The notes: generated by a model not told the origin, from the sequence alone. A DNA stretch of 64,000 bases from Cephalotus follicularis (GCA_001972305.1 BDDD01002933.1:65188-129187); one strand, 5' to 3'; numbered from the stretch's first letter, positions 12,033 through 25,310 are shown. Numbers and translations: made by a program.

Positions 12033-12170
12033 AAGCGCCGACGCTCTTATTAGAACCGCCAACGCTTTGGGTGCTGTGAGACACGTTGACGCCTAAACGT
12101 GTGACATCGATGCGTTTTGTATTTAAGTGTTTAACTGTCGATGCTTTCAGCAAATGTCGACGCTTTAGTC
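12033..12170. repeat. GTCGAC-type cluster, D 5' LTR, first
   Basis: Six or so copies such as GCGCCGACGCTCTT, CCGCCAACGCTTT, CACGTTGACGCC and ATGTCGACGCTTT. The matching cluster in the 3' LTR is at 19235-19370. Confidence 0.8.
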
Positions 12171-12837
12171 GTCTTTCTTAATTGTTTGGGATGGTGACAG
12201 TGTTTTTGGAATGTTGGATTCTTTCCTTAAACTGGCCAATTGATTTCCTAAATAGCTGAACACGTTTTTGCCTATATGGAAATGTTTTAACATATCGAAT
12301 TTTTCCATTAAACACACGGATTTGTGCATTAATCAGACGAATTCTATCTAAATTTCAAACCCATTTCTGCATTTCATACAAACCAACACAGCAACTTTGT
12401 TGGCCTCAATCTTCATCAAAACGACGTTTTCTGAAGGTATTTTCTAAACAAAAATTGTAGTTTGTACTACGTAGTTTCAATATCACTCTTTAATTTGTAT
12501 TAAAACCAACTAGAATTTAATTTTTGAGCATGATTTTAGAGGCCTGTTGAAACTAATTTTCTGCTGTTTTTAATTTGTTAATATATGAAATTTATGTGCA
12601 TATTTTGTTATACTGGAATTCTAATCAAATAAGTTATGCTATAGCTACATATATGTTACTGTTTTATACTCTTGGCAACAAAAATCGGATTATAGTTCCT
12701 GATTTTTACAAACTGTTTAAATATCCAAAAATTTCAAATTCAAAATGCGTTTTATACTTTACATGAAATCATAGGTTTATTCTGGCATTTTTGTACTAAT
12801 ATAACATGTCACAGAACATACATGTTGTTAATTATGC

Positions 12838-12970
12838 ATCGTCGACGCTTGTCCTTTAAGCGTCGCTGCTTTGTACTGCGTTATGCTGTGTTTAGTCGAC
12901 GCTTTGCTCTGCGCCTTGTCCTTTTATGCAATGAAACCGTCGACGCCTAAGAATAAACAGTCGACGCTTT
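12838..12970. repeat. GTCGAC-type cluster, D 5' LTR, second
   Basis: Copies include ATCGTCGACGCTTG, TAGTCGACGCTTTG, CCGTCGACGCCT and CAGTCGACGCTTTC. The 3' LTR counterpart is 20113-20245. Confidence 0.8.
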
Positions 12971-14341
12971 CACTGGCAGTTTTGATGTTTGCTTCTGTTT
13001 ATGTTATGTGATGTTGGGGCTTATATGTTTAGGTCTTGATATCAGCCGTAGTGGAGTTTAGGATCCCTATAGCTTGCTTTTGTCCGGTATTCTAGTTTGA
13101 TTAGATTTTTCGAACTGCTAAGGTACGGATACATCATTCTTTGATAAACTCCTATCGATTTTAAAGTAAATTGGATTTATGTTTCTATGATTTTGCACTT
13201 GATTTTATTCGAATTAAAATTCATATTTGGTACGTATATTCTCGTTGGACAATAACTTATTCGAATTGGATTTTATTATTGTTACATCGGATATTGATTT
13301 TAATATGCAAGTTTTTCGCAATCGAAAATATGTTATTTATTTTAGACATGGCTTCCACTTCATGAAGTATGTTAAACTTCAGATATAAATCAGATTATGA
13401 ATTCAGATATGATTTTGATCTCGGACTTGTTCATAAACTGTTTAGAAAATCTGTTGCTTTTTCGAATTGCTTTAGATTAAAACAATATTTTAGCATAATA
13501 ACATACAGAGAAACACCCTACCTATGAGCTATCATAGGCATGTTCTTTGGCACGAAGGGCATGACACTTACCGTGGCGGTGTGATTCGTCTACGGCGTCT
13601 CTTTTAAATATGTATCCTCAAGGTAGGATATGGATCCTTTTGAGGCGTATGAGTATACTCTAGTTATAATCAGAATTCAGAAATTCAGTATTGGGATTGT
13701 TTGTGTAGTGTCGTACATGACTTTTCCGTTAGAGCATGTGGGCCTCGCGAACCCCTTGCACCTATATATGTATGTATGTCAGAATTCTCTTTTATGGAAT
13801 TATGAAATGAGATAAAGTTTTGAACTATGATGTTATGTTTTTTAACTGCCCATTTTCAAATATTCTGCTTTACATTTTGAAGAATATTTATCATGTTACT
13901 TTACTGAATTTAAAGTTCAAATTATTTGTTCACCGTTTACTGTTTTATTTTTCCTTATCCGCACTGAGGTTTGCTCAGCCGTGTTTTTGTTTCTATGCGG
14001 CAGGTTTCCAGAAGGATGGGGGAAATGTGTGATGAGAGTTACCCACTTGTTGTAGAATCATCTAGGAGTTGGTCCATTGTGTTTCCATTAGTATTGATCA
14101 TGTTTTGGGACAGTATTAGACTAATTTACTTTTTAAACAATATTTTGGATATCGGATTATGTTTCCAGATTATGATTTTTTTTAAAAATTTTAGACTTTG
14201 TTAAACATCAGATATGATAATAAGATATGTTTTCAGACCACCACATCCGTTTTGCGTAATGTTCATGTTTAGCTACTCTATTATGTTTTGTTTGGTATTA
14301 TGACCTGTAAGGGCTCCCACCATAGGGGGTGTTACAGATTT

Positions 14342-14356
14342 TGGTATCAGAGCTTA
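14342..14356 (+). promoter_or_regulatory. Primer-binding site of element D
   Basis: TGGTATCAGAGCTTA, five bases after the LTR end. It matches the complement of the 3' end of plant initiator-Met tRNA. Confidence 0.9.
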
Positions 14357-14507
14357 GGTTTTCTTTCCTTAGAAGACCTAACTAGGTTTGACCTGTGAGA
14401 TTGGGTAGACACTCGGTTAGGACTTTTTGTTATAATCTTTTGATGTGTCTTTTTGTTTTGATACTCTGAACCTTTTGTCTTTATCTTGTCCTGGTTTTGT
14501 TGCGTAG

Positions 14508-15640
14508 ATGGCACGAACAAGGAATACCCCTCAGAGAACCGAACCAGTTGTGGCTCGGGATGGAGCAAGAAATGAGCCTAAAATTGATGAGATGGTTAGA
14601 CAGTCTGTGGCTCAGGAAGTGAACCGAGTAATGCAGCAACAACAAAATCATGAACAAGGTCGCCGTGAGCAAGTAGCTGAGGAGAATGTACCAGTTGATG
14701 CTCATGCAACTAGGGGAGTTGGGGACCATCCTGACACTCCAGTTTATGTATGCCTGGAAAGGTTCCAAAAACAGAAACCGCGATCCTTTAGTTCGGCGCC
14801 AACGCCAGTGGAGGCTGAGCACTGGATTGTTCATTTGGAGAATATTTTCGATGTACTGGGGTGCGGCGATGATCAGAAGGTTAAGTTGGCCGTGTATAAG
14901 CTGGAGGGCGATGCCCATACATGGTGGAAGACCTTGAAGACAGCGAAGGGTGGAGGCTTTGTTGAGACTTTGTCTTGGTCTGATTTCTTTGAGATCTTTT
15001 ATCAGCAGTATTTCCCCACTACTGATAAAGTGACTTATGCAAGGGAGTTTCTGATGACGAGACAGAAGGAAGGTGAATCTGTTACCGAGTATTTAGCCTG
15101 GTTTACGAGGTTGGCGGGTTTTGCGGGACCTACAGCGGTGTCAGCAGCAGAGCAGGCAGAAAGTTTTAAATGGAAGTTGCACTATCAGCTTAGGGGTAAG
15201 CTGATTAACTCGATGTTCACTGACGTTTCGGAGGTTGCGAATGCTGCGAAGAACATAGCAATGGAAAGGTTGGATTTTCAGGCTGCTCGTCTAGAAGGAG
15301 AAAAAAAGAGAACCATGGGAGATTCTCAAGGCGTAAACTTGGGACAGCAAGGTAAGGGCTGACATGGTAAGTAGCAAAAGAAGAATAATAATAACCGCAG
15401 AGGTGGACAGTCAGGAAATGATCAAAGGCTGAATCAAGGAGCTACTGGTGGGGGTAACCCCAATGTTCAGATTGCACAATGCGAGACTTGTGGGAAGAGG
15501 CATCCGGTTGGGAATTGTTACAAGGCTTCAGGAGCATGCTTTGTGTGCGGACAACAGGGCCATCATTTTATGGATTGTACAGACCCTCAAGCAAAGGAGA
15601 GGAAAGGTAATGGCGGTGATGCGGGATAGCGCAATATAGG
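14508..15640 (+). pseudogene. Element D gag with zinc knuckle
   Basis: Opens MARTRNTPQRTEPVV, the usual Tekay gag start. The retrotransposon gag core (residues about 85-220) has PVEAEHWIVHLENIFDVLGC, KLEGDAHTWWKT, the FYQQYFP block, EYLAWFTRLA and QLRGKLIN. A double zinc knuckle region follows near 15478-15590, with CFVCGQQGHHFMDC fitting CX2CX4HX4C. Gag forms the particle and binds RNA. It resembles E gag and I gag closely over the core. Part of a broken element. Confidence 0.9.
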
Positions 15641-15656
15641 TGGCCGAGTCTTTGCT

Positions 15657-16103
15657 TTGACTACTCATCAGGCAGCGGGTACTTCAGGTACTGTTTCGGG
15701 TTATGTTTCTATTTGTTGTCGTATGGCTTATGTTTTGTATGATACTGGATCGACTCACTCTGTAGTAGCAAGGTATTTTGTTCGGCATCTTGGGGTGCTA
15801 TCTCTATCTTTGGATCTAGTTTTGGTTCTTTCGACCGCTATGGGGACATCTGTTGTGATATGTGAATATTTTCGTGCTTGTCCTATCGCTTATGATGATC
15901 GTGTTCGCGATGCGAATCTTTTCCCGATAGATATGTATGATTTTGACATATTCCTTGGCATGGATTGGTTAGATCGCCATCGTGTCACGATTGATTGTCA
16001 CTCTCGGAGGGTTCTGTTCGGGGATGTGGATAGGCCTGATTTTATTTATCAAGGTTCACAACCGAGAAAAGGAGTTAAGCTTATTTCTGCTTTAAGGCTC
16101 TAA
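15657..16103 (+). pseudogene. Element D protease relic
   Basis: Aspartic protease of gypsy type. YDTGSTHSVVARYFV carries the D-T-G active site. It is followed by the conserved FDIFLGMDWLDRHRVTIDC block, which marks the protease C-terminal part in Tekay elements. It lies between gag and RT, as in all Ty3/gypsy pol genes. Confidence 0.88.
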
Positions 16104-16190
16104 AGTTGGTAGCTAAGGGTGCTGAGGGTTACATAGATGTTGTAAAAGACGTGCCTTGAGGACTATCCGATAGTTAGAGAGTTCTCAGAT

Positions 16191-17540
16191 GTGTTTCCGG
16201 AGGAGTTGCCGGGTTTGCCACCGCAACGGGAAGTAGAGTTTACCATTGAGCTCATCCCCAGAGCGGCACCGATATCTAAAGCACCTTATAGAATGGCACC
16301 GTTAGAATTGGAAGAACTGAAGGAGCAATTGCAAAAGTTGTTGGATCGGGGTTTTATCCGACCTAGTGTTTCACCATGGGGAGCACCGGTTCTTTTTGTC
16401 AGGAAGAAGGACGGGTCCATGAGGTTGTGCATGGACTACAGGGAACTGAACAGGATTACTATCAGGAATAAATACCCTTTGCCTAGGATTGATGACCTTT
16501 TTGATCAACTCCAAGGTGCACGATATTTTTCTAAGATTGATTTGAGATCTGGTTATCATCAGTTACGGGTGAAAAATGAAGACATAGCTAAGATTGCTTT
16601 TCGTACACGGTACGGGCATTATGAGTTTCTTGTGATGCCGTTTGGACTTACAAATGCACCGGCAGTCTTTATGGATCGGATGAATCGGGTGTTTCATGAA
16701 TACTTGGACAAGTTTGTGATTGTGTTCATAGATGACATCCTTGTGTATTCCAAGTCAAGAGAAGAACATGAAGCTCAACTTCATATAGTGCTGGGTATTT
16801 GGAGGAAGAATCGGCTTTATGCGAAGTTTTTGAAATGTGAATTTTGGTTGGAGTAGGTGACATTCTTAGGCCATGTGGTTACAGCAGATGGTATTAGTGT
16901 GGATCCTGCTAACGTGGAGGCTATTACCAAATGGCCAAGGCCTACTACAATAACGGAAGTTAGGAGCTTTTTGGGTCTAGCTGGCTGCTATAGGCGGTTT
17001 GTGGAAGGCTTCTCCTCCATAGCCTTGCCACTGACACAACTTCTAAGAAAAGGAGCCAAGTTTGTGTGGAATGAAGAAAGAGAAGCAAGTTTTGAGAAAT
17101 TGAAGAACGGTCTGGTGTCTGCACCAATTCTTCGGTTACCGTCTAGGTCAGGGGGATACCAGATTTACAGCGATGCTTCCAAGAAAGGGTTGGGATGTGT
17201 TCTTATGCAGCACGGTCATGTGATAGCTTATGCCTCAAGACAGTTGAAGCCTTACGAAGTGAACTACCCTACTCATGATCTGGAGTTAGCAGCCATGGTT
17301 TTTGCGTTGAAGATCTAGAGACACTATTTGTAAGGATAAACTTCTGATGTTTTCACTGATCACAAGAGTCTCAAGTACGTCTTTAAGCAAAAGGAGTTGA
17401 TATGCGACGGAGGAGATGGTTGGAGCTTCTGAAGGACTATGACTTGAATATTCAATACCACCATGGAAAAGCAAACGTGGTAGCCGATGCTTTGAGTAGG
17501 AAGAGTTCTGGAAGTGTAGCGGCTCTGTTTACACAACCGT
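16191..17540 (+). pseudogene. Element D RT and RNase H relic
   Basis: RT opens with [16 protein letters not shown] and proceeds through [37 protein letters not shown], the [11 protein letters not shown] block, MPFGLTNAP and the catalytic FIDDILVYS (near 16725-16750). RNase H follows with [15 protein letters not shown] and [19 protein letters not shown], then the connection region with VADALSRK. Typical chromovirus spacing. Broken in places. Confidence 0.9.
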
Positions 17541-17602
17541 AGTTGATAGCTGATATGGAGCAGTTGGATTTGAACTTGTTTGTTCGGGGTTCTGGAGGTT
17601 AG

Positions 17603-18592
17603 ATGGCTAGTATGAGTATAGAGCCTACCCTTATATCTCGGATTAAGGCGGCTCAGAGTGATGATGGTGAGTTATGGGCCTTAGTCAAGAATGTTGATGA
17701 GGGTAAACAGTCAGAGTTCTGTGTGGATGAGCATGGAGTGATCTGGTTGGGTAGTCGGTTGTGTGTGCCGGCAAATACTTCTATCAGAGATACTGTTTTG
17801 TCAGAGGCACACAGTTCTCCATTTTCTATACACCCAGGTTCTCCAAAAATGTATAGGGACTTCAAGCGAAACTTCTGGTGGAATGGGATGAAGAGGGATG
17901 TAGAAAAGTATGTTGGGAGGTGTTTGGTCTGTCAGCAGGTTAAGATTGAGCACCAACGAGCCAGTGGTTTGTTACAACCCTTGGAAGTTCCAGTTTGGAA
18001 ATGGGAGAGCATAGCAATGGACTTTGTTACAAGATTTCCAAGGACGTTCAAGAGGAATGATACCATCTGGGTAGTGGTGGATTGTTTGACTAAATCGGCA
18101 CATTTCTTTGCTATCCGGGAGGACTTTTATGTAGATTGTTTGGCGGAGGTTTTTCAGCGAGAGATTGTGAGATTACACGGGACACCTGTATCCATTGTTT
18201 CGGATAGGGATCCTCGTTTCACGTCTATGTTTTGGAAGGGTTTCCATAAGGCTTGGGGAATACGGCTCAATTACAGTACAACTTTTCACCCACAGACAGA
18301 TGGACAGTTAGAAAGGACCATCCAGACTTTAGAGGACATGCTAAGGTCTTGTGCATTAGAGTGGGCTGGAAACTGGGATGAGTATTTGAACTTGGTCGAG
18401 TTCGCATATAATAATAGTTGGCATGATAGCATTCGGATGGCTCCGTTTGAGGCATTGTATGGGAGGAAATGTCGATCTCTGACATGTTGGGATGAGGTTG
18501 GAGAGAGAGTCATCGAAGGACCTGAGCTAGCTCAGATCACTATGGAGAAAGTGATTGTAGCTAGGGAAAGACTGAAAGCAGCTCAATCCTGA
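17603..18592 (+). pseudogene. Element D integrase relic
   Basis: The zinc-binding HHCC region has HSSPFSIHPGSPKMYRD and CLVCQQVK (17810-17945). The catalytic core has MDFVTRFPR, the second Asp in VSDRDPRFTS and the Glu in ERTIQTLEDMLRSC. An almost uninterrupted domain of about 330 residues. In life it inserted cDNA. The same stretch from element I, near 53290-53413, matches its end. Confidence 0.9.
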
Positions 18593-18599
18593 CAAAAGT

Positions 18600-19057
18600 G
18601 TTATGCAGACAGACATCGGAGGGAATTACAGTTTAGAGTTGGTGAACAAGTGTTTGGGAAAGTTTCACAATGGAAAGGAGTCCGAAGGTTTGGGCTGAAG
18701 GGAAAGTTGAGTCCACGGTTTATTGGACCATTTGAAGTTCTGGAAAAGGTTGGAGCGGTTGCTTACCGATTAGCTTTGCCTCCACAGTTTTCTCATGTCC
18801 ATAACGTGTTCCATGTGTCTATGTTGAGGGGTTATCAGTACCATCCTTTGCACGTGGTTCACCACCTTTTTGATAGCATTCGCGAGGACTTGTCTTGCGA
18901 TGAGGAGGCTGAGGCTATTCTTGATAGACAGGAGAGGGTTACTCGTAGTAAGACCATACCTTTTGTAAATGTCTTGTGGAAGAATCATCCTGAAAGCGAA
19001 GCTACTTGGGAGTTGGAGCAGCATATTCGAGAGGAATATCCTCGCCTGTTTGAATAA
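18600..19057 (+). pseudogene. Element D integrase tail with chromodomain-like end
   Basis: The GPY/F module reads LSPRFIGPFEVLEKVGAVAY, then HNVFHVSMLRGY. The last 50 residues, RVTRSKTIPFVNVLWKNH to EEYPRLFE, match the Tekay/Del chromodomain-like tail (pattern R-x-K-x-I-P-x-V-x-V-x-W-x-N-H, then EATWE). In chromoviruses this tail guides insertion to modified chromatin. Confidence 0.85.
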
Positions 19058-19095
19058 GGTATGTGTATGGTTGTGATTTCGGGACGAAATCCTTT

Positions 19096-19110
19096 TTAAG
19101 GGGGGGTGGA
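19096..19110 (+). promoter_or_regulatory. Polypurine tract of element D
   Basis: TTAAGGGGGGGTGGA immediately before the 3' LTR start TGTAATAACC. The plus-strand primer. The preceding GATTTCGGGACGAAATCC is also found, in the same place, in E. Confidence 0.9.
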
Positions 19111-22100
19111 TGTAATAACCCATTTCTATGCTTACATGCTTAGCATTTTATGTTGCGTTTATACCTTTTGATATATGCTATGGTGTGTGAACTCTTTGAT
19201 TTTATTTTCTTTCATGTTTGTTTTATGGGCACACAGAGCCGACGCTCTTACTAGAACCACCGACGCTTTGGGTGCTGTGAGACACGTTGACGCCTAAACG
19301 TGTGACATCGACGCGTTTTATATATAAGGGTTTAACCGTCGACGCTTTCAGCAACTGTCGATGCTTTAGTCGTCTTCCTTAATTGTTTTGGACGGTGACA
19401 GTGTTTTTGGAATGTTGTATTCTTTCCTTAAACTGGCCAATTGATTTCCTAAATAGCTGAACGCGTTTTTGCCTATATGGAAATGTTTTAACATACCGAA
19501 TTTTGCCATTAAACACACGGATTTGTGCATTAATCAGACGAATTCTTTTTAAATTTCAAACCCATTTATGCATTTCTTACAAACCAACACAGCAACTTTG
19601 TTGGCCTCAATCTTCATCAAAACGAAGTTTTCTGAAGGTATTTTCTAAACGAAAATTGTAGTTTGTACTACGTAGTTTCAATATCACCCTTTAATTTGTA
19701 TTAAAACTGACTAGAATTTAATTTTTGAGCGTGATTTTAGAGGCCTGGTGAAACTAATTTTCTATTGTTTTTAATTTGTTAATATATGAAATTTATGTGC
19801 ATATTTTGTTATACTGGAATTCTAATCAAATAAGTTATGCTATAGCTACATATATGTTACTGTTTTATACTCTGGGCAACAAAAATCGGATTATAGTTCC
19901 TGATTTGTACAAACTGTTTAAATATCCGAAAATTTCAAATTCAAAATGTGTTTTATACTTTACATGAAATCATAGGTTTATTCTGACGTTTTTGAACTAA
20001 TATAACATGTCAAAGAACCTACATGTTGTTAATTATGCATCGTGTTTATCAAAAATCAGATTTGACCATGGATTTGAAACTAGTTCTGGACTGGTATTTT
20101 GTGTCTGACGCAAACCGTCGACGCTTGTCTTTTAAGCGTCGCCACTTTTTACTGTGTTATGCGGTGTTTAGTCGATGCTTTGCTCTGCGCTTTATCCTTT
20201 TATGCAATGAAACCGTCCACGGCTAAGAATAAACAGTCGACGCTTTCACTGGTAGTTTTGATGTTTGTTTCTTTTCATGTTATGTGATGTTTGGGCTTAT
20301 ATGTTTAGGTCTTGATATCATCCGTGGTGGAGTTTGAGACACTTATAGGGTGCTTTTGTCCGGTACTCTAGTTTGATTAGATTTTTCGAACTGCTAAAGT
20401 ACAGATACATCGTTCTTTGATAAACTCCTATCGAATTTAAAGTAAATCAGATTTATGTTTCTATGATTTTGCTCTTGTTTTATTCGAATTAAAATTCATA
20501 TTTGGTACGTATATTCTCGTTGGACAATAACTTATTCGAATTGGATTTTATTATTGTTACATCGGATATTGATTTTAATATGCATGTTGTAAGACCCCCA
20601 ATTCGGAGGGAGTCGTTACGGTTCCTAATTCGAGACTAAACATAACATATCTTATAACATGGCTCAATTTTATTCCTTTTTATACATTTATTAACTTAGC
20701 ATGTATTCTTATTTAACTATAAATCAAGGTTCGCCTTTATTCTTACTATCAAATTATTAACTTATCTTCAAATCAAATTGCGTGATGGTCTAGACGTAAC
20801 AATTATAATCTAATAATGGTCTAGCAACTTTATTCCAAAATCTAAAACCATGGTCTAAAACTTTATTCATAATACGAAACTTAAACATAAACCCAAGCTT
20901 AAACAAAATTCAAAATCATAAACTAAAAGACATAATATTGTTCAAATAGGGGTCCTAACAAGACCATAAAATAACTAAGCAAAAACGAGTCCATCCCCTA
21001 AGTAATCCTTATTATAGGTGACATCTCGCTCATCACACATTGCCCGGATGCTGTCCCATAGTACATGCCGCATGGAAACAAAAACGCGGCTGAGCAAACG
21101 TCAGTACGTATATAGAATCATAAAACATAAAACGATAATTTATGAGATAGAAAAAAATACCTGAATCTTTAAGTATCATATACTTTATACATAAAAATAA
21201 ATTAACATTATTGTCAAAAAGAGTGAAGGTAAGTAGTCATACAATCAATTCAAACGAGTATTAAATTTTCAAGCGTTATTCAATTTTATAATCTAACTTA
21301 AACATCCCAAAACATATTCAAAACGAAAAACAACAAACAGAGACTTATCCGATTCCATAATCTCATTACCGAGATCCAAAGTGCATACACATATGCATAG
21401 GTGCAAGGGGTTAATGAGGCCCACATGCCAAACAGAAAGACGTGTACGGCACTACACAATCAATCCCCAAAATACATATCCTTAACATAACATATGACTA
21501 GAGTATACCCATATGACACTATCACACATATCGGATCCATAAATCCACCTCATGGGATTTAGTCAAAACATAGAGAGACGTCGTAGTTGAATCACACTGC
21601 TACGGAAGTGTCACGTCCCCGTGCCAAGCCCACGACGTGCCTATGGTACCTCCATAGGTAGGAAATATCTCTGTGTATATCTTTATTTTAAAAACATTGT
21701 TTTATTTCTAAAAATGATTTAAAAATGTAAAGACGCTTTCTAAACATTTTCTGGACCATAGCAAAATCATTACATAATATCAACTCATTTATTTTCCACT
21801 GTAAAGAGATGATCATTTCATATTATGTCGTGACGTATCTTAGCATAAAAACATAGTTAGGAACATTTAATTTCATAAAATGTCAACAACCAATTAATTT
21901 ACGAAACATATCATAAAACATAATCGATTCTATAAAACAAGATCATGGAATAAAACTGATTTTAGTTTGATAAACAGATAGCCAAGGAACGATAGAAAAT
22001 CTGTACGTTATTCATAAAGTAAAACTATATTTTTACCATAATAAATACAGTAGGAGGGTATCAAGGAACAAAACATCCGTACAATAACGAAAAATAAAAC

Positions 22101-22373
22101 TGAATTTTATTCTTTAACAGATCAGTAGGAGGGTATCAAAGAAGGAGTTATCCGTACCTTAAGCAATCACAACAAAGATAGATGAATTGATCAACAATTC
22201 AAAAGTCCCTCGAAGCACAAAAATCTAAAAGATGCAATATCATTCATATAAGCATTCAAATATCACTTCCAAACATCAAAAAGTAACTTAATAGTGTATA
22301 AAACAGACTCTAAATCATTTAGAAGGACAAACGGATTACAAAACTTAAAACCAAAAAATTCCTGGGCAATTCT

Positions 22374-22545
22374 AGTCGACTGTATCAAGGTCCAGTCGAC
22401 TACTCAAAGGTGGCAGTCGACTGTGTGGCATAGGCAGCCGACTACACAAACTAGGTATGAATCCAGTCGACTACTGAAAGGGTGGCAGTCGACTACTCAA
22501 TGGCTAACATTCGACTGTTTCAATAGGCAGTCGACTGTTATGCTC
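22374..22545. repeat. CAGTCGACTG cluster in E LTR
   Basis: Eight copies of AGTCGACT with short variation, some as the perfect palindrome CAGTCGACTG. Spacing is about 15-30 bp. Counterpart in the other LTR at 29808-29975. Confidence 0.88.
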
Positions 22546-23510
22546 GACAGAACAACACCCACAGCAGTTTTAGTTCTAATTTTCCTGTTAAAACCGTTTT
22601 ACTACATTACCAGATGATTTTAAATACTTATATAGGTCTTATGTGACTTAACCGTGGCATTTAAATACCCAGAATCAAAACATCATGCATTGGTGATCAC
22701 ACTTTTATAGAGACTTATGAAATTCTAACCTCTAGTCCTATGATCCAATTCCATCCATGCATTATTACTAGGTTATTATACCATATTAGACAGTTCTTAT
22801 TAGATGTTCTAATGCTGCCATTACAAACTAACAGGACATAAGCCAACATGATCACCATGTTCATACTTTAAAGGAAAACAAATTTCTAATTTATAACATA
22901 CATAGCTATTTATCAATTTTCTGTCAACACTAACTGTTAAATTCAAAACCAGTTTAATACCATTACTAGACTTCCCAGGACTTACTAACAATCTCAAAAC
23001 ATTAACAAGTCATGCATAGCAGGGATTAAAACCAATCATATTAGAGGTCTATATTTGAACATACATCTTGATGGCATTAAAACAAGGTTCAATGCTAATT
23101 CTTAATAGTAGAGGATATCAAACCTGATTCAATGAAGCAAAGAAGACAACAACAGGCTCTAATCCTTGCAAATTCGGCTACCAAGAGGGAGACACACAAT
23201 GGAGGCACAACAAGGAAGTATAGTATACATATACCACTTAGAAAAGGCAATTTAGGTCATGCTAAGGCAAAAAGGAAATCAAAATCTGTTATAATAAGGA
23301 AAAGGAGCAAAATTTCGGGATTGAGGGTGAGAATGGAGGGAAAGAAATCTGTTTTTGTGAGGGAGAAGGAAGAAAAATGGGAGAGAGGGAGAGAAATAGA
23401 AAAATAAGTCTTTTATTCCAAAATAAGGATTTTATTTTTTAATTAAATAATTTTTGCCATTTATAATAAATAAAACTAATTTTAATCAATTTAAAATGCC
23501 AAACAACCAT

Positions 23511-23702
23511 TATTACTTATTACAATTATATTTTATCTATTCATATACATAATCCAACCATATAATAACAAAACAATAAATCTTTGCTTTTCCCAACAAT
23601 CATAATTATTACTTATTACAATTATATTTTATCTATTCATATACATAATCCAACCATATAATAACAAAACAATAAATCTTTGCTTTTCCCAACAATCATG
23701 TT
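23511..23702. repeat. 96-bp tandem duplication, one LTR only
   Basis: TATTACTTATTACAATTATA recurs at 23511 and 23607 with the full 96-bp unit. The opposite LTR has a single copy (about 30938-31033). It therefore arose after E inserted. Confidence 0.9.
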
Positions 23703-23838
23703 CTAATAAATATGAAAAGCCCTAATTTTAAATTCACGTAACCCAAAGAACACATTATGCCAAAACAAAATATGCAAACACAACCAATAAATCAAATTTA
23801 AAATCCAAAATATGCACGTGAACGAACGGGGTATTACA

Positions 23839-23858
23839 TCCTTCCCCCCTTAAAAAGA
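23839..23858 (-). promoter_or_regulatory. Polypurine tract of element E
   Basis: On the minus strand TTTTTAAGGGGGGAAGGA sits right before the LTR start. Just upstream, the same GATTTCGGGACGAAATC stretch as in D is kept (about 23859-23875). Confidence 0.9.
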
Positions 23859-23962
23859 TTTCGTCCCGAAATCTTAACATATATCAATCCGAAACAAATA
23901 ACAGCAAAGACACGCCAAGATGCATAACAAACAATTCAGTTATCATAGCATAAGTTGACTTA

Positions 23963-25141
23963 TCAATCAAAACAAACTCTCACATTTATCAAACAAAACA
24001 AAACCAAAACAATACCTGGTGTGTTCGCAGCTTGATTCGTCGCTAAGGCGAAAACTCTACCTCCCACATTGCGCTGTCCGGCATCATTACCATCTCTTCC
24101 TTTATTTCTAGTATGAGGATTCGGGCAATCCTTAAAGAGATGACCCTTTTGTCCACAAGCAAAACATGCCCCAGTGGCCTTGTAACATGTCCCAACAGGA
24201 TGTCGTTTCCCACACATATCACATAAAGAAATCTGAACATTGGGGTTACCCCTATCCTTATTCTGTTTATGATCCTTCTTATGCTTCTTACCTTCACCTT
24301 GTTGTTCAGAATTCTATCCTCGAAAATCACTCCGATTTCGCTTCTTTTCCTTTTCTTGTCGAGCTTCCTGAAAGTCCAACCTTTCCAATTCAATGTTCTT
24401 CGCAGCATTTGCTACTTCCGCCACGTCAACAAACCTGGAGTTTATCAGTTTCCCTCTAAGCTGGTACTGCAATTTCCATTTGAACCTCTCTCCTTGCTCC
24501 AATGCAGACCCCACCGCAGATCCAGCAAATCCCGCTAACCTATTGAACCGAGCCAAAAACTCGGTGACTGATTCACCATTCTTCTGCCTATTGTTAATAA
24601 ACTCCCTTGCGTAAGCTTCCTTGTCGGCAGTAGGGAAATACTGCTGATAGAAAACCTCGCAGAACTCAAACCAGGTCAGGGCATCAATATAGTCTCCTCC
24701 CTTAGCCAACCTCAAAGTTTGCCACCACTTTTGAGCATCTCCTTCTAATTTATAAGCTACCAACCTTACCTTTTGTTTGTCATCACATCCCAACACATTG
24801 AAAATCTTTTCCATGTGCACAATCCAGTGTTCAACCTCTACAGGTGTGAGGGCCGAACTAAATAACTGTGGCCTCTGCTTTTGGAACCGCTTAAGCCAGA
24901 CATATGCAGGAGTGTCGGGTCGGTCCCCAGTTTCTCTCCCAACCTGAACATCAGCCGATGCATTTTCCGCCGTAACTTGGTCTTTGCGTCCTTGCCCTTG
25001 ATTTTGCATAGAATGAATCAGTCGATCTATTTCTTGAGCAACTACCTGTCGCACTAGCTCTTCAATCGTAGGCTCAGTTCGCACTCCTTCACGAGCCTCA
25101 GTTGGTTCATTTCCTTATGGGGTATTCCTTGCTCGTACCAT
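23963..25141 (-). pseudogene. Element E gag with zinc knuckle
   Basis: Capsid region with VEVEHWIVHMEKIFNVLGC, KLEGDAQKWWQTLR, FYQQYFPTADKEAYA, EFLARFNRLAGFAG, QLRGKLINSRF and NIELERLDFQEAR. Then CGKRHPVGTC and the knuckle CFACGQKGHLFKDC. All blocks match D and I gag. The reading ends soon after the knuckle, at the start of what would be protease in D (GGRVFALATNQ). Gag supplies particle formation and RNA binding. Its retention without pol is the TR-GAG pattern. Close to open, with one or two breaks. Confidence 0.9.
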
Positions 25142-25299
25142 CTACGAAACATAAATCCAAAACATAACACAACAACAAAGAAACCAAGGTGGAAACAACA
25201 AACACGTCAGAAAGATCACAATAAAATATCCTAACCCAAGGTCTACCCAATCTCACAGGTCAAACCTAGACAGGTCTTCTAAGGAAAGCAAAACCTATT

Positions 25300-25310
25300 C
25301 TCTGATACCA
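25300..25310 (-). promoter_or_regulatory. Primer-binding site of element E
   Basis: Minus strand TGGTATCAGAG, four bases inside the LTR end at 25315. Initiator-Met type, same as D, I and J. Confidence 0.9.

Larger units (their letters stand above)
11910..14336 (+). repeat. 5' LTR of element D
   Basis: Begins TGTAATAACCC and ends GGTGTTACA. 2427 bp. The start is fixed by identity with the 3' LTR that follows the PPT at 19111, the end by the PBS. Palindrome clusters lie at 12033-12170 and 12838-12970. Confidence 0.92.
20588..23838 (-). repeat. 3' LTR of element E
   Basis: 3251 bp, TGTAAGACCCCC to GTATTACA on the plus strand. It carries a GTCGAC cluster in CAGTCGACTG form (22374-22545) and a 96-bp tandem duplication (23511-23702) that the other LTR lacks. 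Confidence 0.92.

Noticed and set aside
22294-23407. Small plus-strand frames in E LTR
   Set aside because: They lie opposite to E's transcription sense, lack domains and overlap the palindrome cluster and AT-rich DNA.
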